NCBI GenBank assembly: GCA_035714115.1 | Contig: DASTMO010000053.1 | Coordinates: forward strand, 1 to 26,053 | From: CAMAVH01 sp035714115 | Lineage (GTDB): Bacteria > Pseudomonadota > Alphaproteobacteria > SMXQ01 | Reading direction: 5' to 3' | DNA length: 26,053 nt | Shown here: positions 1-7,572 of the stretch, piece after piece | How the letters are laid out: every line of letters starts with the position of its first letter | How positions within the stretch are numbered: the first letter of the stretch is position 1 | Made by a program: the position numbers and the translations under genes | Notes under the pieces: model-generated | The model's database searches: none | The model's input: only the letters and a program-made list of their open reading frames with translations | What the model was told of the DNA's origin: nothing

Positions 1-1059
1 GCCATTCTTCGGCAAAGTCGCGTCGTGGACCGCCGGATCATGCAGTCGCATGGCGAGCTCCGGAAACTGCGCGATGGTGGCGAGCGACGGCGAGTTTTTC
101 ACCGAATGGGTATTTTCTTTGTAAGCAAGCCCCCATACGGCGAGCGTCGCGTTCGGCGCGTCTTTCAGGACCGCGCCGCGGATCGTGCGCGCGGCCCAGT
201 CGCGGCGATGGCGGCTGTTTGCCACCCAGGCCTTGACCACGCCGGCATCGGTGCCTTTTTCGTCGGCGAAACGGATGACAGTCGCCAGATCGCGCTCCAG
301 ATTGCCGCCGGCGATGCCGAGACCCGGGGCGAGATAACTGTACTGGCCGATGCGGCGATCAAGCTTGAGCGCCGGCACGATCTCACTCCACACCGCGCCG
401 ATCTGCTCGCACAGCTCGGCCATGGTATTGGCGACGCTGACCGACGCGACGAGGCACATGTTGATCGAGATTTTCGCCAGCTCGGCGCTTTCATAGCGCA
501 TCGGCAGGATCGGGCAGCCGAACGCTTCCAGCACTTCGCGATAATGCGCCGGCAAGGGCGCGGCGGGATCGGCGCAGCCGACGATGAAGCGCTCCGGCTC
601 GGTCGCGCGCTCGACGGCGCGCCCGAATATCAGCGTCTCGACCTGATAATAGAGGCGCTCGGCCGCGAGCGGCAAAGCGCGGGTGTAGCCGGGCGGCACC
701 TGGCACAGCACGACCAGCACGCCGGCGGGCGACAACGCGGGGATGACTTGGCCGATCAAGGTGGTGATCGACGTCAGATCGCTGCGGCCCTGGTCATCGG
801 TCGGCACGTCTGGCGCGATATAGACGACGTCGCAGGCTTTCAGATCAGCCGGATCGGAGGTGAAGCGCTGGCGTGAACCGTTGGCGGCCAGCATCTCGTC
901 GAGGCCGGGCTCGATCACCGGCAGATCGCCGGCGCGAAGCTTGGCCGTCAAGGCGGCGTCCTTGTCGTAGCAAACGACGTCGAAACCCTTAGAGGCCGTG
1001 CCTGTAGCCGACACCAGCCCCAGATGAGTCATGCCGACGAAACCGACGCTGGCGCTCAT
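1..1059 (-). CDS. UDP-glucose/GDP-mannose dehydrogenase-family protein lacking the catalytic Cys (3' end outside window)
   Basis: The reading frame is open to the left edge, so 353 residues are visible and the C-terminus is missing. The start ATG (1057-1059) overlaps the stop of the upstream oxidoreductase gene by 4 bp. The family oxidises nucleotide sugars with NAD, usually twice, to uronic acids in the cytoplasm. An N-terminal NAD-binding fold is visible (GFVGM at 6-10, with the first Gly of the usual GxGYVG replaced by Ser), as are the central-helix residues Lys196 and Asn200 of the AKISIN motif. The catalytic loop, normally GGSCFPKD, reads GIAGGNLERDL at about 248-258: the nucleophilic Cys is Asn253, while the following Asp is kept. 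No other Cys sits nearby. Family membership is clear. A normal two-step UDP-glucose dehydrogenase reaction is unlikely; a single oxidation, an epimerisation or a non-catalytic role are alternatives. It belongs to the polysaccharide operon. Confidence 0.85.
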   Translation of the reverse strand, partial: MSASVGFVGMTHLGLVSATGTASKGFDVVCYDKDAALTAKLRAGDLPVIEPGLDEMLAANGSRQRFTSDPADLKACDVVYIAPDVPTDDQGRSDLTSITTLIGQVIPALSPAGVLVVLCQVPPGYTRALPLAAERLYYQVETLIFGRAVERATEPERFIVGCADPAAPLPAHYREVLEAFGCPILPMRYESAELAKISINMCLVASVSVANTMAELCEQIGAVWSEIVPALKLDRRIGQYSYLAPGLGIAGGNLERDLATVIRFADEKGTDAGVVKAWVANSRHRRDWAARTIRGAVLKDAPNATLAVWGLAYKENTHSVKNSPSLATIAQFPELAMRLHDPAVHDATLPKNG

Positions 1060-1985
1060 GCCGCCTTCTCCTCAGCCGCTTCGCCGAGACGGCGCAGCAT
1101 GGCGTTCAACCAAAGATCATCGGTCAAGTCAGTGCGCGCGCCGCCCTGGCACAGGCGTTTGAAATGCGCGTATTCGGCTTCCCAAGTCGGATCGTCCTGC
1201 ACCAGCGTCACGGCCTCCTCGGGCGGGCGTCCGCTCGGCAAGACGCGGCGGCGCACGGTGAAGCGGCTCGGCCCCCATTTGCACAGCGATTCGATATGCG
1301 CCGTGCCGTTCTCGGCGAAGATGTCGCAGGTGAAATGGTTGCGCCAGGAGAGCAGCGTCATTTCGAACTGCAGGCGCGGACGCGAGGACTCGCTGGCGAA
1401 CACCACATGGTCCGGCGCCCGGTTCTCGAAGGCGTTGCTGGCTTGAACGGCGAAGTCGTCGCCGAGATCGCCGAACCAGAAACGCGCCGTGTCCAAAAGA
1501 TGGCTGCCGAGATCGTGCAGCACGCCCGAGCCATGATCGCGCCAAGCCGACTCGCGCACCAGCCGCGCCGTGCCGTTGCCGTAGAACATCCGGCAGCTAT
1601 AGATCTTGCCGAGCGATCCGCCGGCGATCAGATCGCGCATGCGCACGAAATGCGGCTCGAAGCGGTGGTTGTAGGCGGTATAGCAAACGACGCCGCTCTT
1701 GCGCACCTTCTCCTGCAACGCGGAAATCTCGGCGTCAGCGGCCGCCCACAGCGGCTTTTCGACCAAGACATGCTTGCCGTTGCCGACGAGATAGCCGAGC
1801 AGCTCCATCTTGGGGCCGTCCGGAATGCAGCACAGCGCCGCATCGTAATCGGCGAGCGGCACGTCGCGCAGATCGCGATACTGCGCATCCGCATTCACCG
1901 GATCGACGCTGGCCACGAAATCGGCGCCGGCGAACTTGCGGCGCTTGTGCCCCTGAACCCCGAGGCCGACGACGATCACGCGCAC
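1056..1985 (-). CDS. Gfo/Idh/MocA-family NAD(P)-dependent oxidoreductase
   Basis: The product is 309 residues if translation starts at the GTG at 1983-1985, which is preceded by AAGGGG at a 9-nt spacing. The open frame extends further upstream, but only into the preceding gene. The N-terminal Rossmann fold shows GLGVQG at about 7-12. The family EKP signature is at 76-78 (VLVEKPLW), and the catalytic-domain motif HDLGSHLLD is at 157-165. These enzymes oxidise or reduce a sugar carbon with NAD(P); many act on nucleotide sugars in surface-polysaccharide pathways. It starts 28 bp after the nucleotidyltransferase-kinase gene and overlaps the dehydrogenase-like gene by 4 bp, so the three are almost certainly co-translated. 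The substrate cannot be read from the sequence. Confidence 0.9.
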   Translation of the reverse strand: MRVIVVGLGVQGHKRRKFAGADFVASVDPVNADAQYRDLRDVPLADYDAALCCIPDGPKMELLGYLVGNGKHVLVEKPLWAAADAEISALQEKVRKSGVVCYTAYNHRFEPHFVRMRDLIAGGSLGKIYSCRMFYGNGTARLVRESAWRDHGSGVLHDLGSHLLDTARFWFGDLGDDFAVQASNAFENRAPDHVVFASESSRPRLQFEMTLLSWRNHFTCDIFAENGTAHIESLCKWGPSRFTVRRRVLPSGRPPEEAVTLVQDDPTWEAEYAHFKRLCQGGARTDLTDDLWLNAMLRRLGEAAEEKAA

Positions 1986-2013
1986 GGCGGCACGCCCCTT
2001 ACGAAAGCCTTGC

Positions 2014-3564
2014 TCACGAAAACTCCACGTGGCGCTCGACGTCGGCGATCTTCTTCTCGACATGCTCCGGCGTGATCGGAATATTGCCGTCCTGCTCGCA
2101 TTCGCAAGCCGCGGCGATCGAGCCGAGGATCGTCGCCTGGGCGGCGGAGCCGGAAACCAGCGTCGCCAAGGTCGCATAAGCGAGCAGCGCGTCGCCGGCG
2201 CCCACCGCGTCGACCACGCGATCGACGAAGCTGTCGACCGAGAAGAAGCTGTCGAGCGCTTCATGGTCGGCGTCCTTGCAGGTCAGCACGCCGCGATCGC
2301 CGAGCTTCAGGATCAGCGTCTTGCAGGCCGCCGCGTCGTAAAGGCGCGAAGCGAGCGGTCGCACGCCCGAATCCTGGTCGGCCAGCGCGAAGCGCGCCTC
2401 GCGCTCGTTCGGCGTGATCAAGTCGAAGCCCTGGAATTCCGTGATGTTGCCCCAGCGGCTCGCCACTTGGCTGTCAGCGACGCGGAACGCGCCGTCCGGA
2501 ATCGCCTCGACGAGCGGCGGAATGGTGCGGCGGTTGAAGATGCCGTGGCGGAAATCGCTGTAGACCACCGCATCGGCCTTGACCGTCTTCACCGATTCGA
2601 TCAGCGCGCCGAGAATCCCGTCGGCGATCGAGCGGTTGTCGAGCGTGTCCACCTTCAGCAAACGATAACCATCGACCACGATGGCGTTCTTGTTGGTGGT
2701 CGGGCGCGTCGGATCGATCACCGGGCGCACCTGCACACCATGCTCGGCGAGCTTCTCGAGCGCGAAATCTTTCAGCGCGTCGTCGCCCAGCACTGTGGAG
2801 AAGACGACATCGGCGCCGGCGGCGCGCAGATGCTCGGCGACGATGCCGGCGCCGCCGACATAATCGACGCGGTCTTCATAGAGCACGCTCATGGTCGGCG
2901 TCTTGGTCTGGCCGCCGATCATGGCGCAACGCGTGAAGCTGTCGATGATGGTGTCTCCGACGACATGCACGCGCTTGCCGCCCATCGCGCCGAGCGTGGC
3001 GCGCAGATCGGCGAAGCTGATCTTCTCGCGCTCCATCAAGGTCAGAAGCTTGTCGTACTTGATTTCCGGCGGCGCCAGATCGATCAGTTTCGAGGAGGAA
3101 TAAACCACGTCGCCGGGGGTGAAGATGATCTCACCGCCGTAAGCGGCCAAGGTCTCGACCTCTTCCTGCGTGCGCGGATTCACTTCCTTCGCGCCGTACT
3201 CGTAGCCCTTGGCGAAATAATCCGGCTGGATGATCGAGAGATTCTCGATCGGCGTGGCGTTCTTATCGATCACCACATAGTCGACCATCTCGAAAGCGGC
3301 GAGATTGGCCGCGCGTAGATCTTGCGGCACATGCGGGCGATACTGCCCTTTGGCGATATGCTTGTCCGCCGTGATGCTGATGATCAGCTTATCCGCCTTG
3401 CTCTTGGCGTAGATAAGATGGCGCAGATGGCCCGGATGCACCACGTCGAACACGCCGTGGCACATGATGACTTTCTTCTTGCGCGGCCGCGGCCCGATCG
3501 CCGCTTTCAGCTCTTCCGGCGTTTTGATTTTATGACCGAACAATTGCGTGAGCGAGAGACTCAT
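2014..3564 (-). CDS. Bifunctional nucleotidyltransferase-PfkB sugar kinase (HldE-like activities in reversed domain order)
   Basis: The product is 516 residues. The start ATG at 3562-3564 overlaps the upstream epimerase stop by 4 bp; the longer open frame upstream is not needed. Residues 32-165 form a cytidylyltransferase-like domain with HGVFDVVHPGH at 36-46 (the HxGH nucleotide-binding motif) and SSSKLI near 156-161. Residues about 195-495 form a ribokinase/PfkB kinase with GGAG at 237-240 and the catalytic DAVGAGD at 452-458. In E. coli HldE the kinase is N-terminal and the adenylyltransferase C-terminal; here the order is reversed. Known HldE phosphorylates heptose 7-phosphate at C1 and activates heptose 1-phosphate with ATP. 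The same two activities are likely here given the isomerase and phosphatase genes upstream, but the sugar and nucleotide are inferred. Confidence 0.9.
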   Translation of the reverse strand: MSLSLTQLFGHKIKTPEELKAAIGPRPRKKKVIMCHGVFDVVHPGHLRHLIYAKSKADKLIISITADKHIAKGQYRPHVPQDLRAANLAAFEMVDYVVIDKNATPIENLSIIQPDYFAKGYEYGAKEVNPRTQEEVETLAAYGGEIIFTPGDVVYSSSKLIDLAPPEIKYDKLLTLMEREKISFADLRATLGAMGGKRVHVVGDTIIDSFTRCAMIGGQTKTPTMSVLYEDRVDYVGGAGIVAEHLRAAGADVVFSTVLGDDALKDFALEKLAEHGVQVRPVIDPTRPTTNKNAIVVDGYRLLKVDTLDNRSIADGILGALIESVKTVKADAVVYSDFRHGIFNRRTIPPLVEAIPDGAFRVADSQVASRWGNITEFQGFDLITPNEREARFALADQDSGVRPLASRLYDAAACKTLILKLGDRGVLTCKDADHEALDSFFSVDSFVDRVVDAVGAGDALLAYATLATLVSGSAAQATILGSIAAACECEQDGNIPITPEHVEKKIADVERHVEFS

Positions 3565-4568
3565 GCCGTCTGCTTTCCACCGAGATATTGAAACCAGGTC
3601 TTCGTCGCTTTTTCGATCGAAGCGGGATCCCACAAAGGCGCGTCCTTCCAGTGGGAGATTTCGGCCATCATGCGCGCGACGCCGTCCTCGAAGCTGACGG
3701 TCGGCTTCCAGCCGATCTGCGAGGTGATTTTCGTGATGTCCGCCCAAGTGCAATCCGGTTCGCCCGGGCGCTTGGGGATGTATTGCACTTCGCCGCCGAT
3801 CAGCTCGATCAGGCGGTTGACGCTCTGCGGATTGCCGGCGCCGACGTTGAAGCGCTCGCCAACGATGGACGTCTTAGCCGCAGCCAGGAAAGCCGCCGCC
3901 ACGTCTGAGGCATAGATGAAGTCGCGACGCTGCGAGCCGTCGCCGACCACCGTGAACGGCTTGCCCGCCAGCTTCTGGCGGAAAAACACGCCGAACACCG
4001 CGCCATAGGCGCCCGTGGTGCGCACGCGGGTGCCGTAGGCGTTGAAGATACAGATCGAGTTGACCGGCAGGCCGTAAACGCGGTGCCAATGGAACACCGC
4101 CTGCTCGCCCTGATATTTCGACAGAGCGTAGGGGTACTGCGGATCAATACGGTGATCCTCGCGCGTCGGCGTGTCGGCCAGGCCGTAGCAGGACGACGAG
4201 GCGGCATAGACGACCTTCTCGGTCTTGGCGGCGCGGGCGCATTCGAGCACATGCACCGTGCCCTGCACGTTGGCCGACATATATTCGATCGGCCGCTCGA
4301 TCGACGGCACGATGTCGCCGATGCCGGCGAAGTGGAAGACGTGCTTGGCGCCATCGAACAAGGACGAGCCCGGCTCGAGGGCGCGCACGTCGATCCATTC
4401 GGCCGACAGATCCTGATTGGCGCCGTGGTGCGCAAGATTGCTCTCGCGCCCGCCGATCAGGCTGTCGATCACGCGCACCTTGTAGCCCTGCTCCAAGAGC
4501 AGGTCCACCATATGGCTGCCGATGAAGCCTGCGCCGCCGGTGACGACGGCAATAGGTTTCTGGCTCAT
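3561..4568 (-). CDS. NAD-dependent epimerase/dehydratase (extended SDR), second of a tandem pair
   Basis: This 335-residue extended short-chain dehydrogenase/reductase has the NAD-binding motif TGGAGFIG at 10-17 and the catalytic pair Tyr147-xxx-Lys151 (YALSK) preceded by the SSSCYG segment. Its length and motifs fit nucleotide-sugar 4-epimerases and 4,6-dehydratases such as GalE or RfbB; a 6-epimerase of the HldD type is also conceivable in this context. It overlaps the genes on both sides by 4 bp (ATGA), so it is part of the same translationally coupled operon. It acts in the cytoplasm on a nucleotide-bound sugar. Which carbon it changes cannot be told from the sequence. Confidence 0.9.
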   Translation of the reverse strand: MSQKPIAVVTGGAGFIGSHMVDLLLEQGYKVRVIDSLIGGRESNLAHHGANQDLSAEWIDVRALEPGSSLFDGAKHVFHFAGIGDIVPSIERPIEYMSANVQGTVHVLECARAAKTEKVVYAASSSCYGLADTPTREDHRIDPQYPYALSKYQGEQAVFHWHRVYGLPVNSICIFNAYGTRVRTTGAYGAVFGVFFRQKLAGKPFTVVGDGSQRRDFIYASDVAAAFLAAAKTSIVGERFNVGAGNPQSVNRLIELIGGEVQYIPKRPGEPDCTWADITKITSQIGWKPTVSFEDGVARMMAEISHWKDAPLWDPASIEKATKTWFQYLGGKQTA

Positions 4569-5566
4569 GCCGCCTTGACCGCTTTCAGCGTCTTCACGTT
4601 GAAGTAGCGGTCGTCGCTCATGCTGTTCGGCAGATCGCCGCGCTTGAACGCCTGGCAGAGGTCGCGCGCGGCGTCCTCGATCGTGTACTTCGGCTTGAAG
4701 CCCAGCTCGCGCTGAATCTTGTCTGAATTGATGTGGTAGGAGCGGATGTCGTCGGTCGGCGTGGTGACCAGTGAGATGTCGCCCTTCTGCGGGAATTCCT
4801 TCTCAACGACTTTCTTGACGACCAGCGCGATGTCCATGATCGACATGTTCTGGAAGCCGCAGTTGAAGGTCTTGCCGGCGATCTTGGCCGAGTCGATCTC
4901 GAGCAGCATCTTGTAGAGGTCGCACATGTCCTGCACATGCAGGTTGGGACGCATCTGCGTGCCGCCGAACACGGTGATCTTGCCGTTGTTCACCGCATGG
5001 TTGGTCAGGATGTTGACCGACAGGTCGAGGCGCTGGCGCGGCGCGTAGCCGCACAGCGTCGCCGGGCGGATCGTGACGCAGACGAAATCATCGGACTGAT
5101 GCTTGAACAGCAGCGGCTCGCACATGCCCTTGTACTTGTTGTACAGCGTCAGCGGCACGAGCGGATGATCCTCGGTGACGTCCGGCTGGTCGGACACGCC
5201 GTAGACCGAGCTCGACGAAGCGTAGATGAAGCGCTTCACGCCGGCGGCCTTGGCGGCCTTCACCATCGGCTCGAATGCGTCGAGGTTGACGCTGGTGCTG
5301 AGGTTCTCGTCCAGCTCGAAGCTGGCGTCGTTGGAGATGCAGGCGAGGCTGATGACGATATCGACGCCCTTGAAGGCATCCGCGAGCTTCGCGGTGTCGC
5401 GGATGTCGCCCTGGATCAGCTTGAAGTTGGGATTCTGCTTCGGCAGAAAATCATCGCCGAAATAGCAGATGTCGTAAGCGGTGACCTTGTAGCCGAGGTC
5501 GAGGAGCTGCGGGCAAAGCAGGCTGCCGACATAGCCGGCACCGCCGGTGACGAGCACGTGTTTCAT
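4565..5566 (-). CDS. NAD-dependent epimerase/dehydratase (extended SDR), first of a tandem pair
   Basis: The product is 333 residues with the Rossmann motif TGGAGYVG at 7-14, the ASSSSVYG segment near 116-123 and the catalytic Tyr142-xxx-Lys146 (YNKYK). It belongs to the same broad extended-SDR class as its downstream neighbour but is clearly divergent from it, so the pair probably acts on different steps rather than being a recent duplication. The start at 5564-5566 follows GAGAGGA on the transcript (5573-5579), a usable ribosome-binding site. It is the first gene after the terminator-like hairpin at 5587-5621, so its expression may depend on readthrough. The substrate is presumably a nucleotide sugar made by the operon. 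Confidence 0.9.
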   Translation of the reverse strand: MKHVLVTGGAGYVGSLLCPQLLDLGYKVTAYDICYFGDDFLPKQNPNFKLIQGDIRDTAKLADAFKGVDIVISLACISNDASFELDENLSTSVNLDAFEPMVKAAKAAGVKRFIYASSSSVYGVSDQPDVTEDHPLVPLTLYNKYKGMCEPLLFKHQSDDFVCVTIRPATLCGYAPRQRLDLSVNILTNHAVNNGKITVFGGTQMRPNLHVQDMCDLYKMLLEIDSAKIAGKTFNCGFQNMSIMDIALVVKKVVEKEFPQKGDISLVTTPTDDIRSYHINSDKIQRELGFKPKYTIEDAARDLCQAFKRGDLPNSMSDDRYFNVKTLKAVKAA

Positions 5567-5586
5567 GAGAATCCTCTCTGGGGCGT

Positions 5587-5621
5587 AAAAAAGCCGGGCC
5601 GGCGGTTAGACCGCGGCCGGC
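5587..5621 (-). terminator. Intrinsic-terminator-like hairpin inside the polysaccharide operon
   Basis: On the transcript (minus strand) a GC-rich imperfect stem, GCCGG-CCG-CGGT against ACCG-g-CGG-c-CCGGC with two single-base bulges and a 3-nt loop, is followed directly by six T (plus-strand A at 5587-5592). The stem begins within the last codons of the transaldolase gene and its loop carries part of the stop codon. It lies between co-directional operon genes, where a full terminator would cut off the downstream sugar genes unless it is read through. Confidence 0.6.
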
Positions 5622-6340
5622 ACTTTGATGCTGTAGCCGGCGGCGGTGGCGTCCTTGTAGAACATTTCCACCGTCTCGCGCGAGTAGCCGACGAGGTCTT
5701 TGCCGACGAGGCTGAGCTTGGCCAAAACGTCGTTGGTGACCGTGATGATGTGGCAGCCGATCTCGTCGGCCTGGAAGATATTGAGCAGCTCGCGCGGGCT
5801 GGCCCACAGCAGCTCGGCCTTGGGCTTGCCGGCGAGGATCTTGCGCGCCTCGATCATGTGCGGCACTGGATCGACGCCGGTGTCGGCGACGCGGCCGGCG
5901 AAGACCGAGACGATGGCGGCCACGTCGGGCGACACCGCGTCGGCGACGGCGCGGACTTGTTCGAGCGTCATGATGGCGGTGATGTTCAGCACCACGCCCT
6001 GCTTCGACAGGCGCTCGATCAGCGGCGCCGCCGATTCGCCCTTCGTGTTGGTGATGGGGATCTTCACGTTGACGTTCTTGCCCCAGGACGCGATCTGCAG
6101 CGCCTGACGCTCCATCTCTTTGAAATCGTCGGCGAAGACTTCGAGCGAAACAGGACGGTCCGGCACCTTGGCGAGCACGTCGCGGCCGAACGCCTCGTAG
6201 TCCGAGATGCCGGCTTTGCGCATCAACGTCGGGTTCGTGGTGAAACCCTTGATGAGCGGATTGGCGTACATCTCGAGGATGCCCTTCATATCCGCCCCAT
6301 CGGCGAAAATCTTGACTTTCAAATCGCTGAGCCGCGTCAT
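5606..6340 (-). CDS. Transaldolase-family protein (small TalC/FSA-like size)
   Basis: The product is 244 residues from the ATG at 6338-6340, preceded by GAAAGG at about 9 nt. Landmark residues of the family are present: FADGAD with Asp14, TTNPTL at 34-39, and the Schiff-base lysine Lys93 in NVKIP. At this length it resembles the short transaldolase / fructose-6-phosphate aldolase group rather than the roughly 320-residue classical TalB. Transaldolases move a dihydroxyacetone unit between sugar phosphates and can produce sedoheptulose 7-phosphate, the substrate of GmhA-type isomerases. Its position directly after an isomerase and a HAD phosphatase suggests that it feeds the operon's own sugar pathway; this is inference. 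An aldolase working on another ketose phosphate is the alternative. Confidence 0.88.
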   Translation of the reverse strand: MTRLSDLKVKIFADGADMKGILEMYANPLIKGFTTNPTLMRKAGISDYEAFGRDVLAKVPDRPVSLEVFADDFKEMERQALQIASWGKNVNVKIPITNTKGESAAPLIERLSKQGVVLNITAIMTLEQVRAVADAVSPDVAAIVSVFAGRVADTGVDPVPHMIEARKILAGKPKAELLWASPRELLNIFQADEIGCHIITVTNDVLAKLSLVGKDLVGYSRETVEMFYKDATAAGYSIKVPAAV

Positions 6341-6356
6341 TGGTTGAGACCTTTCG

Positions 6357-6944
6357 TTATGCTCGCTCGTGTTTTCGTCCGAACTGCTCTGCACGCAGGA
6401 TCCAGTCCGCCGCCTCTGCCAGCGACGTCACCGTCGCCGCTTGTTCCGTCGGCCGCGCCTCGGCCGTGTAGCCCCTGTCCAAGAACAGCGCCGCGCAGCC
6501 GGCCTTGCGGCCTGCCTCGATGTCGCTGTCCCGATCACCGATCATGTAGCTGCCCGAAAGATCGATGCCCCATTTGCGCGCCGCATCGAGCAGCATGCCG
6601 CAGCCTGGCTTGCGCCGCGCCTCGTCGCCCTGCCCTGCCGCTTGCGCGCGTGTTTCGTAGCACACCTCGACATCATCGACAGCCGTTTCCGCGCGCAGGA
6701 TGCGATGCATTTCCTCGATGACCGACTGCGGCACCAGGCCTGCTCCGACATCCGGCTGGTTGGTCGCGACGATCACCAGGAAGCCCGCCGCTTTGAGCGC
6801 AGAGACGGCCGCAGGAGCGTCGTCATAGATGCGGAAGTCGGCCAGTTTGGTCGGCGCGAAAGAGCGCCCATCGCGAAATTCCGGGATCGTCAGCACGCCA
6901 TCGCGGTCGAGAAAGACCGCGCGCCGCGGATCGGCCGGACTCAC
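6357..6944 (-). CDS. HAD-superfamily phosphatase, GmhB/HisB-N-like, zinc loop lost
   Basis: The GTG start at 6942-6944 overlaps the upstream stop as GTGA, matching the coupling style of the operon, and gives 195 residues; an ATG at 6987-6989 would add 15 residues and overlap the isomerase gene more deeply. HAD motifs are complete: FLDRDGVL at 11-18 with nucleophile Asp13 and acid Asp15, TNQP near 61-64, RKPG at 111-114, and GDRDSDIEAG at 136-145. This arrangement is that of heptose bisphosphate phosphatase GmhB and histidinol-phosphatase. The CxH...CxC zinc-binding loop of GmhB is not there: only Cys95 remains in the equivalent stretch. The likely job is removal of one phosphate from a sugar bisphosphate between the kinase and nucleotidyltransferase steps. 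The exact substrate is inferred from context. Confidence 0.87.
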   Translation of the reverse strand: MSPADPRRAVFLDRDGVLTIPEFRDGRSFAPTKLADFRIYDDAPAAVSALKAAGFLVIVATNQPDVGAGLVPQSVIEEMHRILRAETAVDDVEVCYETRAQAAGQGDEARRKPGCGMLLDAARKWGIDLSGSYMIGDRDSDIEAGRKAGCAALFLDRGYTAEARPTEQAATVTSLAEAADWILRAEQFGRKHERA

Positions 6945-7525
6945 CACTTGGTTTTTTGCGTCTGCAGCGCCGGATGGGAGACCAAGCAATGCCAGACCAC
7001 CGCCTGAAAGGCCTCGGCATGGGGCGTCACGTTAGCCGCGTCCACCGTCGGCACGATCACGGCGATGTCGGCCACTTGGCCGGTGTAGCCGCCGTCGCGC
7101 CCGACAATGCCGAACACCTTGGCGCCGCGTTCCTTGGCCAACTTCAGGCCGTGGACGAGGTTCATGCTGACGTTGTGCTCAGCGTTGCCGCCCCCGACCG
7201 AGAATACGAGGATGCCGTCCTTGTCGTTGACGCGGCTCGTCTTGAGCCAGCCGGCGAACACCGTCTCCCAGCCTTCGTCGTTGGTGCGCGCCGTCAGCTC
7301 GGAGACATTGTCGGTCGGCGCATAAGTCTCGACGTCGCACAACTTGCGGAAATCGTTCACCGCATGGCCGGCATTCGCCGCGCTGCCGCCGACTCCGAGA
7401 ACGAAAAGCCGGCCGCCGCCGTCACGCACGGCGCGAATGCCGTCCGCCATGCGGTCGACGGCGCCATGATCGAGAGTGGCGCAGATCTGCGCGGCGTTCT
7501 GGAAGAAGGTGGTGGCGTGGCTCAT
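6941..7525 (-). CDS. SIS-domain sugar-phosphate isomerase, GmhA-like
   Basis: The product is 194 residues from the ATG at 7523-7525, close to GmhA (about 192). An in-frame ATG two codons upstream (7529-7531) lies only 3 nt from the AGGA, which favours the second ATG at 9 nt. GVGGSAANAGH at 44-54 matches the GNGGS-type sugar-phosphate loop of GmhA. Asp58 takes the place of E. coli GmhA Glu65, the base, and the second phosphate loop STSGNS reads SVGGGN at 109-114. GmhA converts sedoheptulose 7-phosphate to D-glycero-D-manno-heptose 7-phosphate. The family call is firm; the heptose role is likely from context but these altered loops leave room for another ketose phosphate. It is the first structural gene after the regulatory leader. 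Confidence 0.87.
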   Translation of the reverse strand: MSHATTFFQNAAQICATLDHGAVDRMADGIRAVRDGGGRLFVLGVGGSAANAGHAVNDFRKLCDVETYAPTDNVSELTARTNDEGWETVFAGWLKTSRVNDKDGILVFSVGGGNAEHNVSMNLVHGLKLAKERGAKVFGIVGRDGGYTGQVADIAVIVPTVDAANVTPHAEAFQAVVWHCLVSHPALQTQKTKW

Positions 7526-7572
7526 GGTCATGATTCCTGTCAGGCGATGCGACGGTGAAACGAAACTCGAGT

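Noticed and set aside
1..1059. Calling the dehydrogenase-like gene ugd
   Set aside because: The essential Cys is missing, so the standard UDP-glucose dehydrogenase reaction is not supported.
2014..3564. Naming the fusion gene hldE or rfaE
   Set aside because: Domain order is reversed and the substrate is unproven, so no symbol was given.
4937..6721. 594-codon open frame on the plus strand across the epimerase, transaldolase and phosphatase genes
   Set aside because: It is antisense to three genes with clear catalytic motifs; its product is low-complexity (Arg, Asp, His, Val rich), typical of a GC-rich shadow frame.
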